Positions 9,052 through 19,800 of a stretch of 64,000 bases of DNA are shown one piece after another. Made by a program: the position numbers and the translations under genes. Numbering within the stretch: position 1 is the stretch's first letter; each line of letters begins with the position of its first letter. The stretch is from PGYR01 sp034670025 (lineage in GTDB: Bacteria; Bacteroidota; Ignavibacteria; Kapaibacteriales; UBA2268): positions 1 to 64,000 of the forward strand of contig JAXMOE010000004.1 in NCBI GenBank assembly GCA_034670025.1, read 5' to 3'. The notes under the pieces were generated by a model. That model searched no databases, was not told the origin of the DNA, and worked only from the letters and a program-made list of their open reading frames with translations.

Positions 9052-11499
9052 TTATTTTTTAATGAATTTGCTACTGCCAACAATATTTCCATCCGATTCT
9101 ATAACAACAGAATAAGCACCTTTGGCCAAGGTATTAGCATCCAAACTAATAGATTCCTTATAAGAAGATATGTTGTTTTGCATTTGCAAATTACCAAGTA
9201 AATCATATACTTTTATTGTGAACCCGTTATTCAAATTAGCTGGCAAATTAATGGTCATATATTCACTTACTGGACTAGGATAAAACTCGATTTCATTCGA
9301 TTCTACTTCATCGACACTAGTTAATATCAAATTTCGGCTAGTGCAAATAGACCATTCAGTAATTTCATGAACTTCAACAGAGCGACCAGTTGACGAAGTA
9401 ATACCTAAGAATCCATTTCCATTATATTCCATATTCAAATAATCGAAAAGAATGAAATCTTTGATTTCTAACACTGGTTTACCATATTCTTTACTATCAC
9501 TCAAATAAATTTTTAAAGTTAAATTTTCATACACCACTTTGCAATGATATGTTTGTGATGAATCGGATTTTATTTCAATCACATCTGTTGTTGTCATAGT
9601 ATCTTTCTTGGGGTGCAGAGGGAATATTTGGTTATCCTCATTAGGTAATATTACAGAAACGTGATTACCATTTGGGTCTCTGTTCTCTGGGTTTTCGTAC
9701 AAATCTATTTCAATAGCAATTGCATTTGTTAATCCACCATAACCAATATCACCACCAGCAAGAGCGGGGATTATTGGGATTTCACCCGCCAAGACAAGAG
9801 CTATACCATCAGCACCGGCCAACGAGGTATCTCCTAATACCTGAGGAGCTTTGTCTTCTGGATTTGTAAAATATCTAGAAGGATCGCTGATAACAAATGA
9901 AAATTCCGTTTGAAAACCAGATATTAGATTTAACTTATTATGATAATACATATAACCTGCATCATACGCCCATTTCCTAGTTAAGTTTACTGAACTGTTA
10001 CCCAACAATTTATTACTAATTAAGTCTTGTTCCAAAAACCCATTTGAGGAAGAATACTGTGATTCACAAGGTGATTTCTCTAAAGCAAAAATAGAAATAA
10101 AGCCGTCTTTCCCTCCTCTACTTTGCTTCTGAAACGCATCTTCGGTAACAGGAAAATCTGGAGATGAGGACGCTCCAGTCAACACAAGTAAATTATTGCT
10201 AAGATAAACACCTCTTCCATCTTCTATTAAGCTGCCCCCAAAATATGAACTTATTTTGTTGTCCCCAAACTTATCAAATACAGTAATATATGCATCTGAA
10301 GCACCTTTATTGTCAGCTTGATAAGGTTTTTCGGTAGTTATCAAATCAGACCCAAGAGTATAGCCGGTTATTAGAACATTACTTTTTTCATCAACGGAAA
10401 TATCTCCACCCTTATTTATAGTACTATTATCTCCATCTCCTGAAGTACTGCCGTAATATGTTCCCCAATCAAATTCACCTTCGTAATTAACCCTTCCGAC
10501 ATAAGAAGACATCATTCCTGGATTCTCCTTTTGAAATGTATTATAACTGGGCATCAGTTTATTACTATTTGTAAACATTCTAAAATAGAAGCCGTCTTCA
10601 TTGTCAGTAACAATATGTTCACCATAATCTTGCCCTTCTCCTCCAAAATAACTTGACCAAATTAATTCACCATCATAATTATAATAGCAAATGAAAGAAT
10701 CAAAACTACTACTATGTTTATTTTTAATTGCTTTACCTATTATTGGAAAATCATTACTTCGAGTATAACCAATGACTGCTATTGTTTTTGAAAATGAATT
10801 AAGAGCTAAATCCATTGCGAAATCATCAGAATTCCCCCCGATATAGGTTGAGTAAACCAGATTGTTATCTTTATCAAATTTAGATATAAAAGAATCTACA
10901 CCGTTTTTTTTATTTTTCTGAACTGCATCATTAGTTATAGGAAAATTTGAACCGTGGCATCTTCCTGTTACCCAATAATTCCCATCTTCATCTATTACAA
11001 TATCATCTGAGACATCATAACTACTACTACCTATAAAGGTTGAGTACAATAGTTTTCCATCAGTAGAAAACTGCATTATAGTACCATCATAATCACCTTT
11101 AATATTCTTTTGGAAGGCATCCATTGTTATTGGGAAATTTCCACTTTTTGTATCAGAGACTACATAAAGTGTATTATTATGAATTTTTAAGTTTTTTGGA
11201 AACTCTTGTGCTGATCCACCGATTAAAGTACTCCAGATAAGATTGTAATCACTATCATATTTCATTAAGTACAAATCGCCACCACCTTTGTATATAGTTT
11301 GGTACGCACCATCAGTTACGGGGAAATTAGAACTTTCTGTGTGCCCTAATACATAAATATTATCATATTCATCCACTATTACCGTTTCTCCAAAATCACG
11401 CGCATTCCCACCAGAAAAGCTAGAATATTTGAGCTCAAACTCATTTGAAAAAATATAATTTGATGAGATAAAAACCAAAATGATTATTAATACTTTCAT
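9052..11499 (-). CDS. Secreted SBBP beta-propeller protein with L-type lectin domain and T9SS sorting domain
   Basis: An 815-residue protein with a signal peptide (MKVLIIILVFISSNYIFS). Residues about 20-455 hold SBBP (seven-bladed beta-propeller) repeats with the recurring pattern YSTFIGGSxxD ... DxxxNxYVTGxTxSxxFP. Residues about 465-690 look like an L-type (legume-like) lectin fold: GADGIALVLAG, GGDIGYGGLTNAIAIEIDLYEN and DPNGNHVSV, which carry the expected Asp/Asn calcium-site features. The last 80 residues (EFYPSPVSEYMTINL to SSKFIKK) are a T9SS domain. It probably binds glycans at the surface or outside the cell. The combination of propeller and lectin is read from motifs only. Confidence 0.85.
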   Translation of the reverse strand: MKVLIIILVFISSNYIFSNEFELKYSSFSGGNARDFGETVIVDEYDNIYVLGHTESSNFPVTDGAYQTIYKGGGDLYLMKYDSDYNLIWSTLIGGSAQEFPKNLKIHNNTLYVVSDTKSGNFPITMDAFQKNIKGDYDGTIMQFSTDGKLLYSTFIGSSSYDVSDDIVIDEDGNYWVTGRCHGSNFPITNDAVQKNKKNGVDSFISKFDKDNNLVYSTYIGGNSDDFAMDLALNSFSKTIAVIGYTRSNDFPIIGKAIKNKHSSSFDSFICYYNYDGELIWSSYFGGEGQDYGEHIVTDNEDGFYFRMFTNSNKLMPSYNTFQKENPGMMSSYVGRVNYEGEFDWGTYYGSTSGDGDNSTINKGGDISVDEKSNVLITGYTLGSDLITTEKPYQADNKGASDAYITVFDKFGDNKISSYFGGSLIEDGRGVYLSNNLLVLTGASSSPDFPVTEDAFQKQSRGGKDGFISIFALEKSPCESQYSSSNGFLEQDLISNKLLGNSSVNLTRKWAYDAGYMYYHNKLNLISGFQTEFSFVISDPSRYFTNPEDKAPQVLGDTSLAGADGIALVLAGEIPIIPALAGGDIGYGGLTNAIAIEIDLYENPENRDPNGNHVSVILPNEDNQIFPLHPKKDTMTTTDVIEIKSDSSQTYHCKVVYENLTLKIYLSDSKEYGKPVLEIKDFILFDYLNMEYNGNGFLGITSSTGRSVEVHEITEWSICTSRNLILTSVDEVESNEIEFYPSPVSEYMTINLPANLNNGFTIKVYDLLGNLQMQNNISSYKESISLDANTLAKGAYSVVIESDGNIVGSSKFIKK

Positions 11500-11656
11500 A
11501 ATACGGGCTCTTAATGTAAATTAGAATAAGCCAAAATACTAATAATACCCGATTTAAAAAAATCAGATAATAAAAATTAAAACAACTACAACCAATACAC
11601 AGAGGTTCTAATTATGTACCACTATGTTCCTAATAGTCAGCTCATTACTAGATATA

Positions 11657-13351
11657 TCACCTCATCTCCCGCTTGACAAATCCGCAGTTTAGCATTTCGT
11701 CGCCATAGTAAGGATTAAGAATCTTCTTAGTCTTACTCAGCCACACAGCACTATCGCCCACAGTAGCCATAGGGCATTTCATCACATATAGGCCATCGGC
11801 ATAAGAGTTCGTTGCATCAATTATATCTATCATTAGCACTGAGATATTACTGAATTTCTTCCTTGCTTTTTCTATATCACTATCCTCTGCAATTCCTTTC
11901 GACAAGTCAACTATCGACTCAACTTCTTGTTCGTAATCTGACTGTTTCAACTCATTGCTGTTCAGTAAATTATTACTAATATAGCTAGCATATTTCTTAG
12001 CAATTTCTTTTGCTTTAGCTAAATCTGTTGCCACAAAAGCTTCTTGCAACTCCATATAGTTTGGTAGCAACCCAGAAAGATCAATTGGCTTCTTAGTTTC
12101 GGATTTTGGGTTATCCTTTTTCTGTTTGCTTTTTGGTTTTCCACTCATAGTCATCATATTTTTCTTTCCTGCAATTTGTGCCGCTGCATCAATAGAGAAA
12201 GCACCACTAATTGCAACCTCTTCTCCCTGCTCCAAACCATTTACAACAGGATAGCCAACATCAGTTAGCTTGCCAATTCTCACTTCCCTTGCCTCGAATA
12301 TGTGCTCATCTGTGCCAGGCACTTTAACGTAAACCACCGATCTTTCGCCAGTCCACAGGACTGAAGACTTCGGTATAGTCAAAATCTCAGAATCGGAATT
12401 ACTATTCACCGAACCGCTAACCAGCATTTCTGGCTTCAGTAAACCGTTTGTATTGCTTACGCTTCCTCTTATCCGTGCCGTTCTGGTATCTTTGTTTATT
12501 ATTGGATCTATATAATCTATTTTGCTCTTGAATGTCTGATTAGGATAAGCAGCGACTTTGAAAATAACTACATCACCAATATTAATATCTGCCAAATCAC
12601 TCTCATAAGCATCGAACTTTACCCATAGATTATTCACATTAGCCAAACCTATAATTGGATCACCAATAGCAACGTGGCTGCCAGTCCTTATAAATAGCTC
12701 AGTTACTACCCCTGCTTGGTATGCGTAAATTGGGAATTTGGATACAACCTCTCCGCTATTTACTATTTCCTCTATTTGGCTATCGTGTATTTTTTTTAAC
12801 TTCAATTTCCTTTTTACAGAGTTATATAACTCCGGATTTTCATCTTTTTGTTTGTAAGCTGATAGCAATTCCTTTTGCATAACTATTAATTCAGGCGAAT
12901 AAATAGTGGCTAATTTTTGCCCATTGCTAACTGTTGCACCTTCGTAGTTGATATACAACTGCTCTACCCTACCAGTAAAGTGCGAGGGTTGTGTGAACTT
13001 CTTTCTTTCATCTATACCAATTTTACCGTTGAGTGCAACACTACTGCTGGCAGACGAAGACCCAACTTTCATCGTAGCAACATTCGCTATTCGTATCTGA
13101 TTGTCCGACAGAGTAATAGCTGAATTGTCCACTTCTGAACCACCAGGTTTGGCTGGAATCAAATCCATACCACAAAGCGGGCAATCTCCTGGCTCTTGGC
13201 TACGCACATTTGGGTGCATAGAGCAAGTCCAAAACTCCGCTGTTTCTTCGCTGTGGTCGTGTTTGGGTTCAGGGCTGTCACCAGCGAAAAATACCCATCC
13301 TAATCCTAACCCAACTACTAATGCTAATACTGTGATTATATATTTTATCAT
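11657..13351 (-). CDS. cusB: Heavy-metal efflux RND periplasmic adaptor (CusB-like) with metal-binding N terminus and DUF3347
   Basis: A 564-residue adaptor linking the inner-membrane RND pump to the outer-membrane channel. After an N-terminal anchor helix comes a heavy-metal-binding motif (WTCSMHP...GDCPLCGMDLIP; C43, H46, C57, C60). Next comes the membrane-fusion core with its lipoyl/barrel region (residues about 85-400). A Lys-rich linker leads to a C-terminal DUF3347 domain (about 425-564) ending MKCPMA...WLSKTKKILNPYYGDEMLNCGF, a pattern tied to copper binding in Bacteroidota. These points favour Cu/Ag over Co/Zn/Cd. It is the last gene of the efflux run, 22 bases after the beta-CASP gene. 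Confidence 0.88.
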   Translation of the reverse strand: MIKYIITVLALVVGLGLGWVFFAGDSPEPKHDHSEETAEFWTCSMHPNVRSQEPGDCPLCGMDLIPAKPGGSEVDNSAITLSDNQIRIANVATMKVGSSSASSSVALNGKIGIDERKKFTQPSHFTGRVEQLYINYEGATVSNGQKLATIYSPELIVMQKELLSAYKQKDENPELYNSVKRKLKLKKIHDSQIEEIVNSGEVVSKFPIYAYQAGVVTELFIRTGSHVAIGDPIIGLANVNNLWVKFDAYESDLADINIGDVVIFKVAAYPNQTFKSKIDYIDPIINKDTRTARIRGSVSNTNGLLKPEMLVSGSVNSNSDSEILTIPKSSVLWTGERSVVYVKVPGTDEHIFEAREVRIGKLTDVGYPVVNGLEQGEEVAISGAFSIDAAAQIAGKKNMMTMSGKPKSKQKKDNPKSETKKPIDLSGLLPNYMELQEAFVATDLAKAKEIAKKYASYISNNLLNSNELKQSDYEQEVESIVDLSKGIAEDSDIEKARKKFSNISVLMIDIIDATNSYADGLYVMKCPMATVGDSAVWLSKTKKILNPYYGDEMLNCGFVKREMR

Positions 13352-13373
13352 TCTGTTTTATTTATTTTTTTGT

Positions 13374-14753
13374 TTAAAGTTGAATTTCTTCAATGTCGAA
13401 AAGTTGAGGGATCTTTGTATCCCAATCATAAATAGTTTTAATCCCTAATCTCAAAGCTTCTGCTTGTTGTTCTTCGCCATGTACAATGAAAATATGCTTT
13501 GGTTTTTTCCTTATTTTACTCATCCAGCTTATAAGTTCAGAATGGTCTGCATGAGCTGAGAGACCTTCCACTTCTTCTAACTTCATGTTGAAAGGAATTA
13601 ATTTTCCATATACTTTTATCTCCGCTTCTCCATTCAATAATTTTCTGCCGCGAGTACCTTCAGCTTGATAACCAACAAAAATCATTAAATTTTTTGGATT
13701 ATTTGCTTGATATTCTAAATAATTAAGCATCCTTCCACCTGTCAACATTCCACTTCCAGCAATTACTATTTTGGGTCTGTTGTCACTTCTCAGCTTCAAG
13801 GTTTCTTCATAACTACTCACAATTTTGAAATTTGAACACATCTCTTCACATTCGTCTTTTTCTAATTTGTGCCAATCTCTGGTTCTATGAAATAAGCCCA
13901 ATACACTTGCCCCCATAGGACTATCCATAATCATTGGAACTTGAGGAATTCTTTTTTCTTTTAATAGTCTCCACAATATAAGCATTATTAGTTGGGCTCT
14001 TTCAACTGAAAAACTTGGTATAAATACACTCCCACCATCGGCAATTGTGTCATTTACTAATTCTTTAATATTTAAAATAGCATCACTTTCTTCAGGATGT
14101 AGCTTCCCACCATAAGTAGATTCTATAAACATAATATCAGCTTTTTTTGGTTTTATAGGAGGGAATAATAATAAGTCATTCGTTCTTCCAATATCACCTG
14201 AGAACAATAGCCTTTTACCCCGAATGTTCAATTCTATATAAGTTGCACCCAATATATGTCCGTTATATTGGAATCTGACTTTAATTCCATCAAATATATT
14301 AATCCATTGCGAAGGTGGAATTCCTCTGAAATGCTTAATAGTTTTAGCAACATCTTTTCTGTCGTAAAGTGGCTCAGCTGGGTGATGCTTTGAATACCCT
14401 TCTTCATTAGCTCTTCTGGCGTCTTGTTCTTGAATTTTTGCACTATCTTTAAGGATTATTTCCGTGACATCTAAGGTTGGATAAGTCCCATAGATAGATT
14501 CCCTATACCCTTGTTTAATTAATCTTGGTAAGTACCCAGTATGGTCCAAGTGTCCATGAGTCAACAAAACAATATCTATTTCAGAGGCATCAATTGGTAA
14601 ATAATCCCAATTTAGTTTCCTAAGAGATTTTAACCCTTGAAATAAACCACAATCAATAAGGATTTTTTTGCCGTCTGCTTCTATGAGGTATTTTGAACCT
14701 GTTACTGTCCCTGAGGCACCTAAGAAATGTATTTTTATATTAGAATTTTTCAT
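13374..14753 (-). CDS. MBL-fold beta-CASP RNA hydrolase family protein
   Basis: A 459-residue protein of the metallo-beta-lactamase/beta-CASP family (YSH1/CPSF73-like bacterial group), usually RNA-processing nucleases. The zinc motif LLTHGHLDHTGYLP places H66, H68, D70 and H71. Further motifs are the N-terminal GTVTGSKYLIE, a second metal region around LLFSGDIGR, the beta-CASP cap (residues about 200-370, with IVIAGSGMLTGGRMLNYLE) and a C-terminal GLSAHADHSEL and IVHGEEQQ. It sits between the ATP-cone nuclease and cusB with 20-22 base gaps, so it is co-transcribed with a metal pump. The reason for this link is not clear. Its cellular RNA target is unknown. Confidence 0.88.
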   Translation of the reverse strand: MKNSNIKIHFLGASGTVTGSKYLIEADGKKILIDCGLFQGLKSLRKLNWDYLPIDASEIDIVLLTHGHLDHTGYLPRLIKQGYRESIYGTYPTLDVTEIILKDSAKIQEQDARRANEEGYSKHHPAEPLYDRKDVAKTIKHFRGIPPSQWINIFDGIKVRFQYNGHILGATYIELNIRGKRLLFSGDIGRTNDLLLFPPIKPKKADIMFIESTYGGKLHPEESDAILNIKELVNDTIADGGSVFIPSFSVERAQLIMLILWRLLKEKRIPQVPMIMDSPMGASVLGLFHRTRDWHKLEKDECEEMCSNFKIVSSYEETLKLRSDNRPKIVIAGSGMLTGGRMLNYLEYQANNPKNLMIFVGYQAEGTRGRKLLNGEAEIKVYGKLIPFNMKLEEVEGLSAHADHSELISWMSKIRKKPKHIFIVHGEEQQAEALRLGIKTIYDWDTKIPQLFDIEEIQL

Positions 14754-14773
14754 TTGATTTCAATGGTTAATAA

Positions 14774-15622
14774 TTATAAAATTGTGCTTTCACATAAAAT
14801 TTTGCAATCTGTTAGTATCTTTTTTTGTCTAATCTTGCTTATACCAACTTCTTCAAGTAAAATTGGCTTTTCATGGATTTCTTTACAAAGAACGATATTC
14901 TTTTTAAGAAGTGATGTTTTCTCCGCTTTACTTAGTGACATTAAAGATGTCAATGGATAAAGTCCTAATTTATCAATTCTATATTTCAGACTGTTATTAG
15001 TAGGGTAATCCCAACCAGTTAACTTTAATCCAGAACATTCTCCGTACTTTATAGCATCTACTGTAAACCTTGTATTAGTATATATACATCCAAACTGTGA
15101 TTTTTGTCTGTTACCACTCTTTTTTTGTAATTCTTGTTCAATATCACCGAATCTGGAATTGATATACAAAGGAATTTTCACATCGCACTTTTGATTTCGA
15201 GCGTTATGGTATTTACACTCAACTAACAATTGTTCATTATCTTTTGAAGCAACAACATCAACTTCATGTGAAACGCAATATCCTTTCACAATTACACCTA
15301 CATCCGTACCATATCCTTCATGATCTAAAATAGTTGCAACAAAATTTTCAAAAGGATAACCACTTGGCCCTAATTCCATAATTGCCCTTTTTAGTTTATA
15401 TCTTGAAGCATTTGCTCTTGATTTTTTCTTTAATTTTTTAAAAGCAATTTCATAAATATCTTTAGTCGTCATCCCGTCTTGGATAATAGCATTTACTTCA
15501 TCTAATATCTCATCTGTTAGCTTTTTACTTGCGTTTGATTTTGATAAAGAATTATAGAGCTTATTTTGATCATATATTTCTTTTTCACCAGAGTTTTTAA
15601 TTATTTCAATTTTCTTTTTCAT
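14774..15622 (-). CDS. ATP-cone domain fused to Mrr/PD-(D/E)XK restriction-like endonuclease
   Basis: A 282-residue protein. Residues 1-90 form an ATP-cone (KIEIIKNSGEKEIYDQNKLYNSL, then ASRYKLKRAI), the nucleotide-sensing module of ribonucleotide reductases and NrdR. Residues about 90-170 form a restriction-like nuclease core: FENFVATILDHEGY, HEVDVV (D122) and LLVECKYH (E135, K137), the D...ExK signature. The C-terminal third has no motif I recognise. The pairing suggests a nuclease gated by (d)NTP level, but this is inference. It starts 4 bases after the TolC gene ends and is followed 20 bases later by the beta-CASP gene, so it is within the efflux operon. Confidence 0.85.
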   Translation of the reverse strand: MKKKIEIIKNSGEKEIYDQNKLYNSLSKSNASKKLTDEILDEVNAIIQDGMTTKDIYEIAFKKLKKKSRANASRYKLKRAIMELGPSGYPFENFVATILDHEGYGTDVGVIVKGYCVSHEVDVVASKDNEQLLVECKYHNARNQKCDVKIPLYINSRFGDIEQELQKKSGNRQKSQFGCIYTNTRFTVDAIKYGECSGLKLTGWDYPTNNSLKYRIDKLGLYPLTSLMSLSKAEKTSLLKKNIVLCKEIHEKPILLEEVGISKIRQKKILTDCKILCESTIL

Positions 15623-15626
15623 GCTC

Positions 15627-16844
15627 CTATTCTCCTACTATCTTAAGTAATTGAGCTTTCATTTTCTCACTAATCGATTCAGCTTCTATCATTTTTAGCT
15701 TGTAATCAATCACCGAGTTTTCTATTTCTATTATTTCGTCTATGTCTTGGTTAGCAGATACACTATAAGCTTCGATTATCAGCTCCCTTATCTGTTCCGA
15801 CTTTTCGATTTGTTTCTTATACAAATCTTCTTTTTTATTTTCAGTCTTTATTTTTGCATCTATACTTTCGTATTCTGCAAATAGCTTACTCGACAAATCA
15901 GCTTGCTCATATTCGTATTGCTGCGACATTGCAATTGATTGTTCCTCTTTTGCGGCATAGCTTCCATTAAAAAACGGGATTGATATTCCAACCATAGGCA
16001 TAAATATATCCATTCCGTTGTTTTCTACTTGCATATTTTCCATTGGGCTGAGATTAACGTAATCTAAGCCAATAACAATTTCTGGATTCGATTCCGAATT
16101 AGCTACTTCTGCCCTTAAATTGCTAGCTTGTTTTAGCTGCTCTAACTTCATCATAGTAGGAGCTGTGCTAATTCTATTCGCAAAATCATCTCTATCATAA
16201 CCAATCTCAATAGATTTGGGTGCAGCTATTGCCTCACTGCTTTCTCGGTTGAGCAATTGTTTCAACTCATACTTCAGTGGCAATAGCTCCAGGTTTAGTA
16301 GTTCTAACTCAGTTTTCAACTCACTAATTTTCAAATCCAACTTGAGTAACTCGGTCAGTGTAGCTTCGTTCACCTCTACTTTTGTCTTCACTATTGGTCT
16401 TAGGTATTCAAAAAGTGATAGTGATTGCTGAGTGTATTCTGCTTTCTTTGCCACTCTATTTAGCTCTATCATATTTTCCCTAATTTGAAAAAATATCTCG
16501 TCTTTCAATTCTTCGTAGTCCAATCTTTTTGCTTCAGCTAACTCTAAGCTCTCCTGCTCATACTTACCAAGAGTACCGAACCACGGCAATTTCTGCGCTA
16601 TTGATAGCTTATAATTCTGTGGCCCAAGCCGAGTATAAGGTCTAGTCGCAAATACTCCCACATTCAGCGTGGGGTTTGGCATAGCTGATACCTGAGGAGC
16701 TTGAAGTAAGCTTTGTTCATACTCTTTATACTTTGCCTTCAGTGTCAAGTTGTTCTCCTCAGCTTCTTTCAAATACTCGTCGAAAGACTGTGAGTGAAGC
16801 CCCACAGCAAAAGTGAACAGCAATATTAATTGTAATAATCTCAT
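15627..16844 (-). CDS. cusC: TolC-family outer-membrane efflux protein (CusC-like)
   Basis: I start it at 16844. The ATG there overlaps the cusA stop codon as ATGA, has AGAGGTG upstream, and begins a good signal peptide (MRLLQLILLFTFAVGLHS). An upstream ATG at 16874 would add ten charged residues before the signal. The 405-residue protein has the TolC outline: FDEYLKEAEENNLTLKAKYKEYEQSLLQ at the N terminus, long coiled-coil helices, PNPTLNVGVFATRP and PMVGISIPFFNGSYAAKEEQS strands, and a C-terminal helical hairpin. It should form the outer-membrane channel for the CusA/CusB pump in the same operon. Confidence 0.88.
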   Translation of the reverse strand: MRLLQLILLFTFAVGLHSQSFDEYLKEAEENNLTLKAKYKEYEQSLLQAPQVSAMPNPTLNVGVFATRPYTRLGPQNYKLSIAQKLPWFGTLGKYEQESLELAEAKRLDYEELKDEIFFQIRENMIELNRVAKKAEYTQQSLSLFEYLRPIVKTKVEVNEATLTELLKLDLKISELKTELELLNLELLPLKYELKQLLNRESSEAIAAPKSIEIGYDRDDFANRISTAPTMMKLEQLKQASNLRAEVANSESNPEIVIGLDYVNLSPMENMQVENNGMDIFMPMVGISIPFFNGSYAAKEEQSIAMSQQYEYEQADLSSKLFAEYESIDAKIKTENKKEDLYKKQIEKSEQIRELIIEAYSVSANQDIDEIIEIENSVIDYKLKMIEAESISEKMKAQLLKIVGE

Positions 16845-19800
16845 TTTTTCACCTCTAATTTTCTTTCTTCCCAAGCTGAATACAATACTGGTACTACGAA
16901 GATTGTAATTATAGCAATCGTCATACCTCCAAAAGCAGGAATCGCCATTGGGGTCATAATGTCAGCCCCCCTACCTGTGCTTGTTAGTATTGGTATCAGT
17001 GCAATTAGTGTAGTTGCAGTAGTCATTAGGCATGGGAGAACTCTCCTCTTTCCTGCTTCTACAGTCAAATCTCTTATCTGCTTTCTGTCCTTTGGTTTTG
17101 TGCCACTAAAATTGTCCCTCAAGTAAGTCGCCATTACCACACCGTCATCGGTGGCTATACCGAATAAGGCAATGAATCCAACCCAAACGGCAACACTCAA
17201 ATTCACTGTTCCCATCTGGAATAAGTCTCGCAAATTAGTGCCGAACAAACTAACATCTGCAAACCAATGCTGACCATAGAGCCACAGCATAGTAAAGCCA
17301 CCAGCAAGTGCTACCGCAATCCCTGTAAATACCATTAAACTTGTAGCAACAGAACGGAACTGCAAGTAAAGAACCAAGAATATCACTACAAACACGATTG
17401 GTATAATAATTGAAAGACGTTTAGCTGCTCGTTGTTGGTTCTCATAATTCCCAGAGAACTGATAGCTCACACCATTCGGTATTGTCAATCTTCCATTCCT
17501 AATTGCTGATTGTATCTCCCTTTCAGCATCCTCTACTACATTTACCTCAGCGTAACCATCTCGCTTGTCAAACAGAACATAGCTCGTTAGGAAAGTATTC
17601 TCACTCTTAATTACTTGTGGACCTTTCACATATTCTAACTCTACCAATTGTGAGAGAGGAATTTGCGAACCATCTTGCGTTGCTACATAGGTCCTGAGTA
17701 ATTCATCAGGTTCATCGCGCAGCTCCCTTGGGTAACGAACTCTGATGGTGTAGCGTTCCCTTCCTTCTACAGTTTTAGAAAGCGGAACACCACCAATAGC
17801 AGTCTCTATCACATTCTGAATGTCATTAACCTTCAGCCCGTAGCGAGCAATTGCATTCCTGTCTATATTAATATGAATGTATGGTTTCCCAACAACTCTA
17901 TCAGCAAATACAGCTTCCGATTTTACAGAAGGTACATTCTTAAGCACTTCTTCTAACTTCAACCCGAATGACTCTATTGTCTCCAAATCTGGACCATAGA
18001 CCTTAATTCCCATAGGTGCACGCATACCAGTTTGAAGCATAACCAATCTTGTTTCTATTGGTTGTAGCTTTGGTGCCGACGTAATCTCTGGGAAATCGCT
18101 ATGCTTCACTATTTCGTTCCATATATCATCGGTGCTGTGAACTGCCTTTCTCCACTGTTTGTAATTTTCACCGTCGTCATCTTCAATCAAATCATCAATC
18201 TCAATTCCACTTAGTATTGCGGTTTCGTTGTCAAGTGTGTCACCGTAATTGGTGATGAAGTTGCCGTCGTCATCTACTTTGAATTTCAGTCTGCTACCGT
18301 CTTCATCTGTGATATACTCTGACTTATAATTGACTATATTTTCAAACATAGACAGCGGTGCTGGGTCGAGTGCACTTTCCACTCTACCTGCTTTACCAAC
18401 CACCATTGCCACTTCTGGTATCTGTTGTACTGCAAGGTCTAAGTTTTGTAATAGTTCTCGGTTTTTCTGCACTCCTGTATAAGGCATAGATGTAGGCATT
18501 AGCAAGAACGACCCCTCGTCCAACGCAGGCATAAATTCCTCACCAAGCCCTGGGAAAAGCGATGACATATTATTCCATGCTTTAGTATTCTCGACATTAA
18601 CTCCAACAGCATTGAAGCCACTTCCAACAAATCCAAAGACTTTTGGGAAGCCATACCACGACATTAATCCCACAAAAAGAATGAATGCTGGTATGGAGAG
18701 AAATGTCAATTTATTATCCAAACACCATCTGAGTATAGACTCATAGTAGTGGATAATCAATTTGAACAAACCAATAATCACAGCTATCATCAACGCTACG
18801 AAAATAAAATTAAGTAATAATGATTCCGAAGGCCCAAGAGGCATCCAATAATCAGCCAAAACATAAGCCACGAGGAAAGTAGATAGATAAATATTAATAC
18901 TCGAAATCAGGTCTTTTTTCTCTGGATTTTTCTCGGCTATGAATAGCAATACGCCCATAGCAATAATAGTAATACTAACGATTGTTGAGATGAAAAAGAC
19001 CGAACCAACACCAAGCAATATTACCCCAATTGGTAAAATATAGCTCTTAGTGTTTGATTTCTTTCTAATGGAAAATAGCACATAAGTTATAGCTGGAATT
19101 ATCAGCAACGTAACAATCACTGCAGCTATAAGAGCAAATGTCTTAGTAAATGCAAGCGGTATAAATAATTTGCCCTCCGCACCCTGCAACATAAACACAG
19201 GTACAAAGCTAATAATCGTTGTCGTAACAGCAGTCAAAATTGCAGTACTAACTTCCGCAGAGCCAGTGTAAATAGCATCCAACAGCTTCATATTTGGATG
19301 TTCCTCGCGGTATTTCACTATGTTTTCTACTAATATTATTGCGAGATCAACCATAGTCCCAATGGCTATGGCAATACCCGAAAGTGCCACAATGTTGGCA
19401 GTAACTCCAGCGTATTTCATTGCTATGAATACCATTAGTATCGAAACTGGAAGCACAATAGCAATAACAACCGAAGCCCTAATATTAGCTACCATCAGTA
19501 ATATTACGATGATAGTGATTAGCACTTCAAGTGAAAGGGCTTCTTCCAATGTATGTAGCGTTTCTTGTATCAAAGTGGAACGGTCGTAGAAAGGCACAAT
19601 CTCCAGCTTAGATATAGTGCCATCAGCTAATTCTTTTTGTGGTAATCCTTTTGAGATTTCGGCAATCTTTTCTTTCACATTGTCAATCACTTCCATTGGA
19701 TTAGCACCGTAGCGAGCGACCACAACTCCGCCAACTGCCTCGTAGCCATTCTTGTCGAGCATTCCTCGTCGGTCTGCTGGCCCAAGCTTTACTATTGCAA

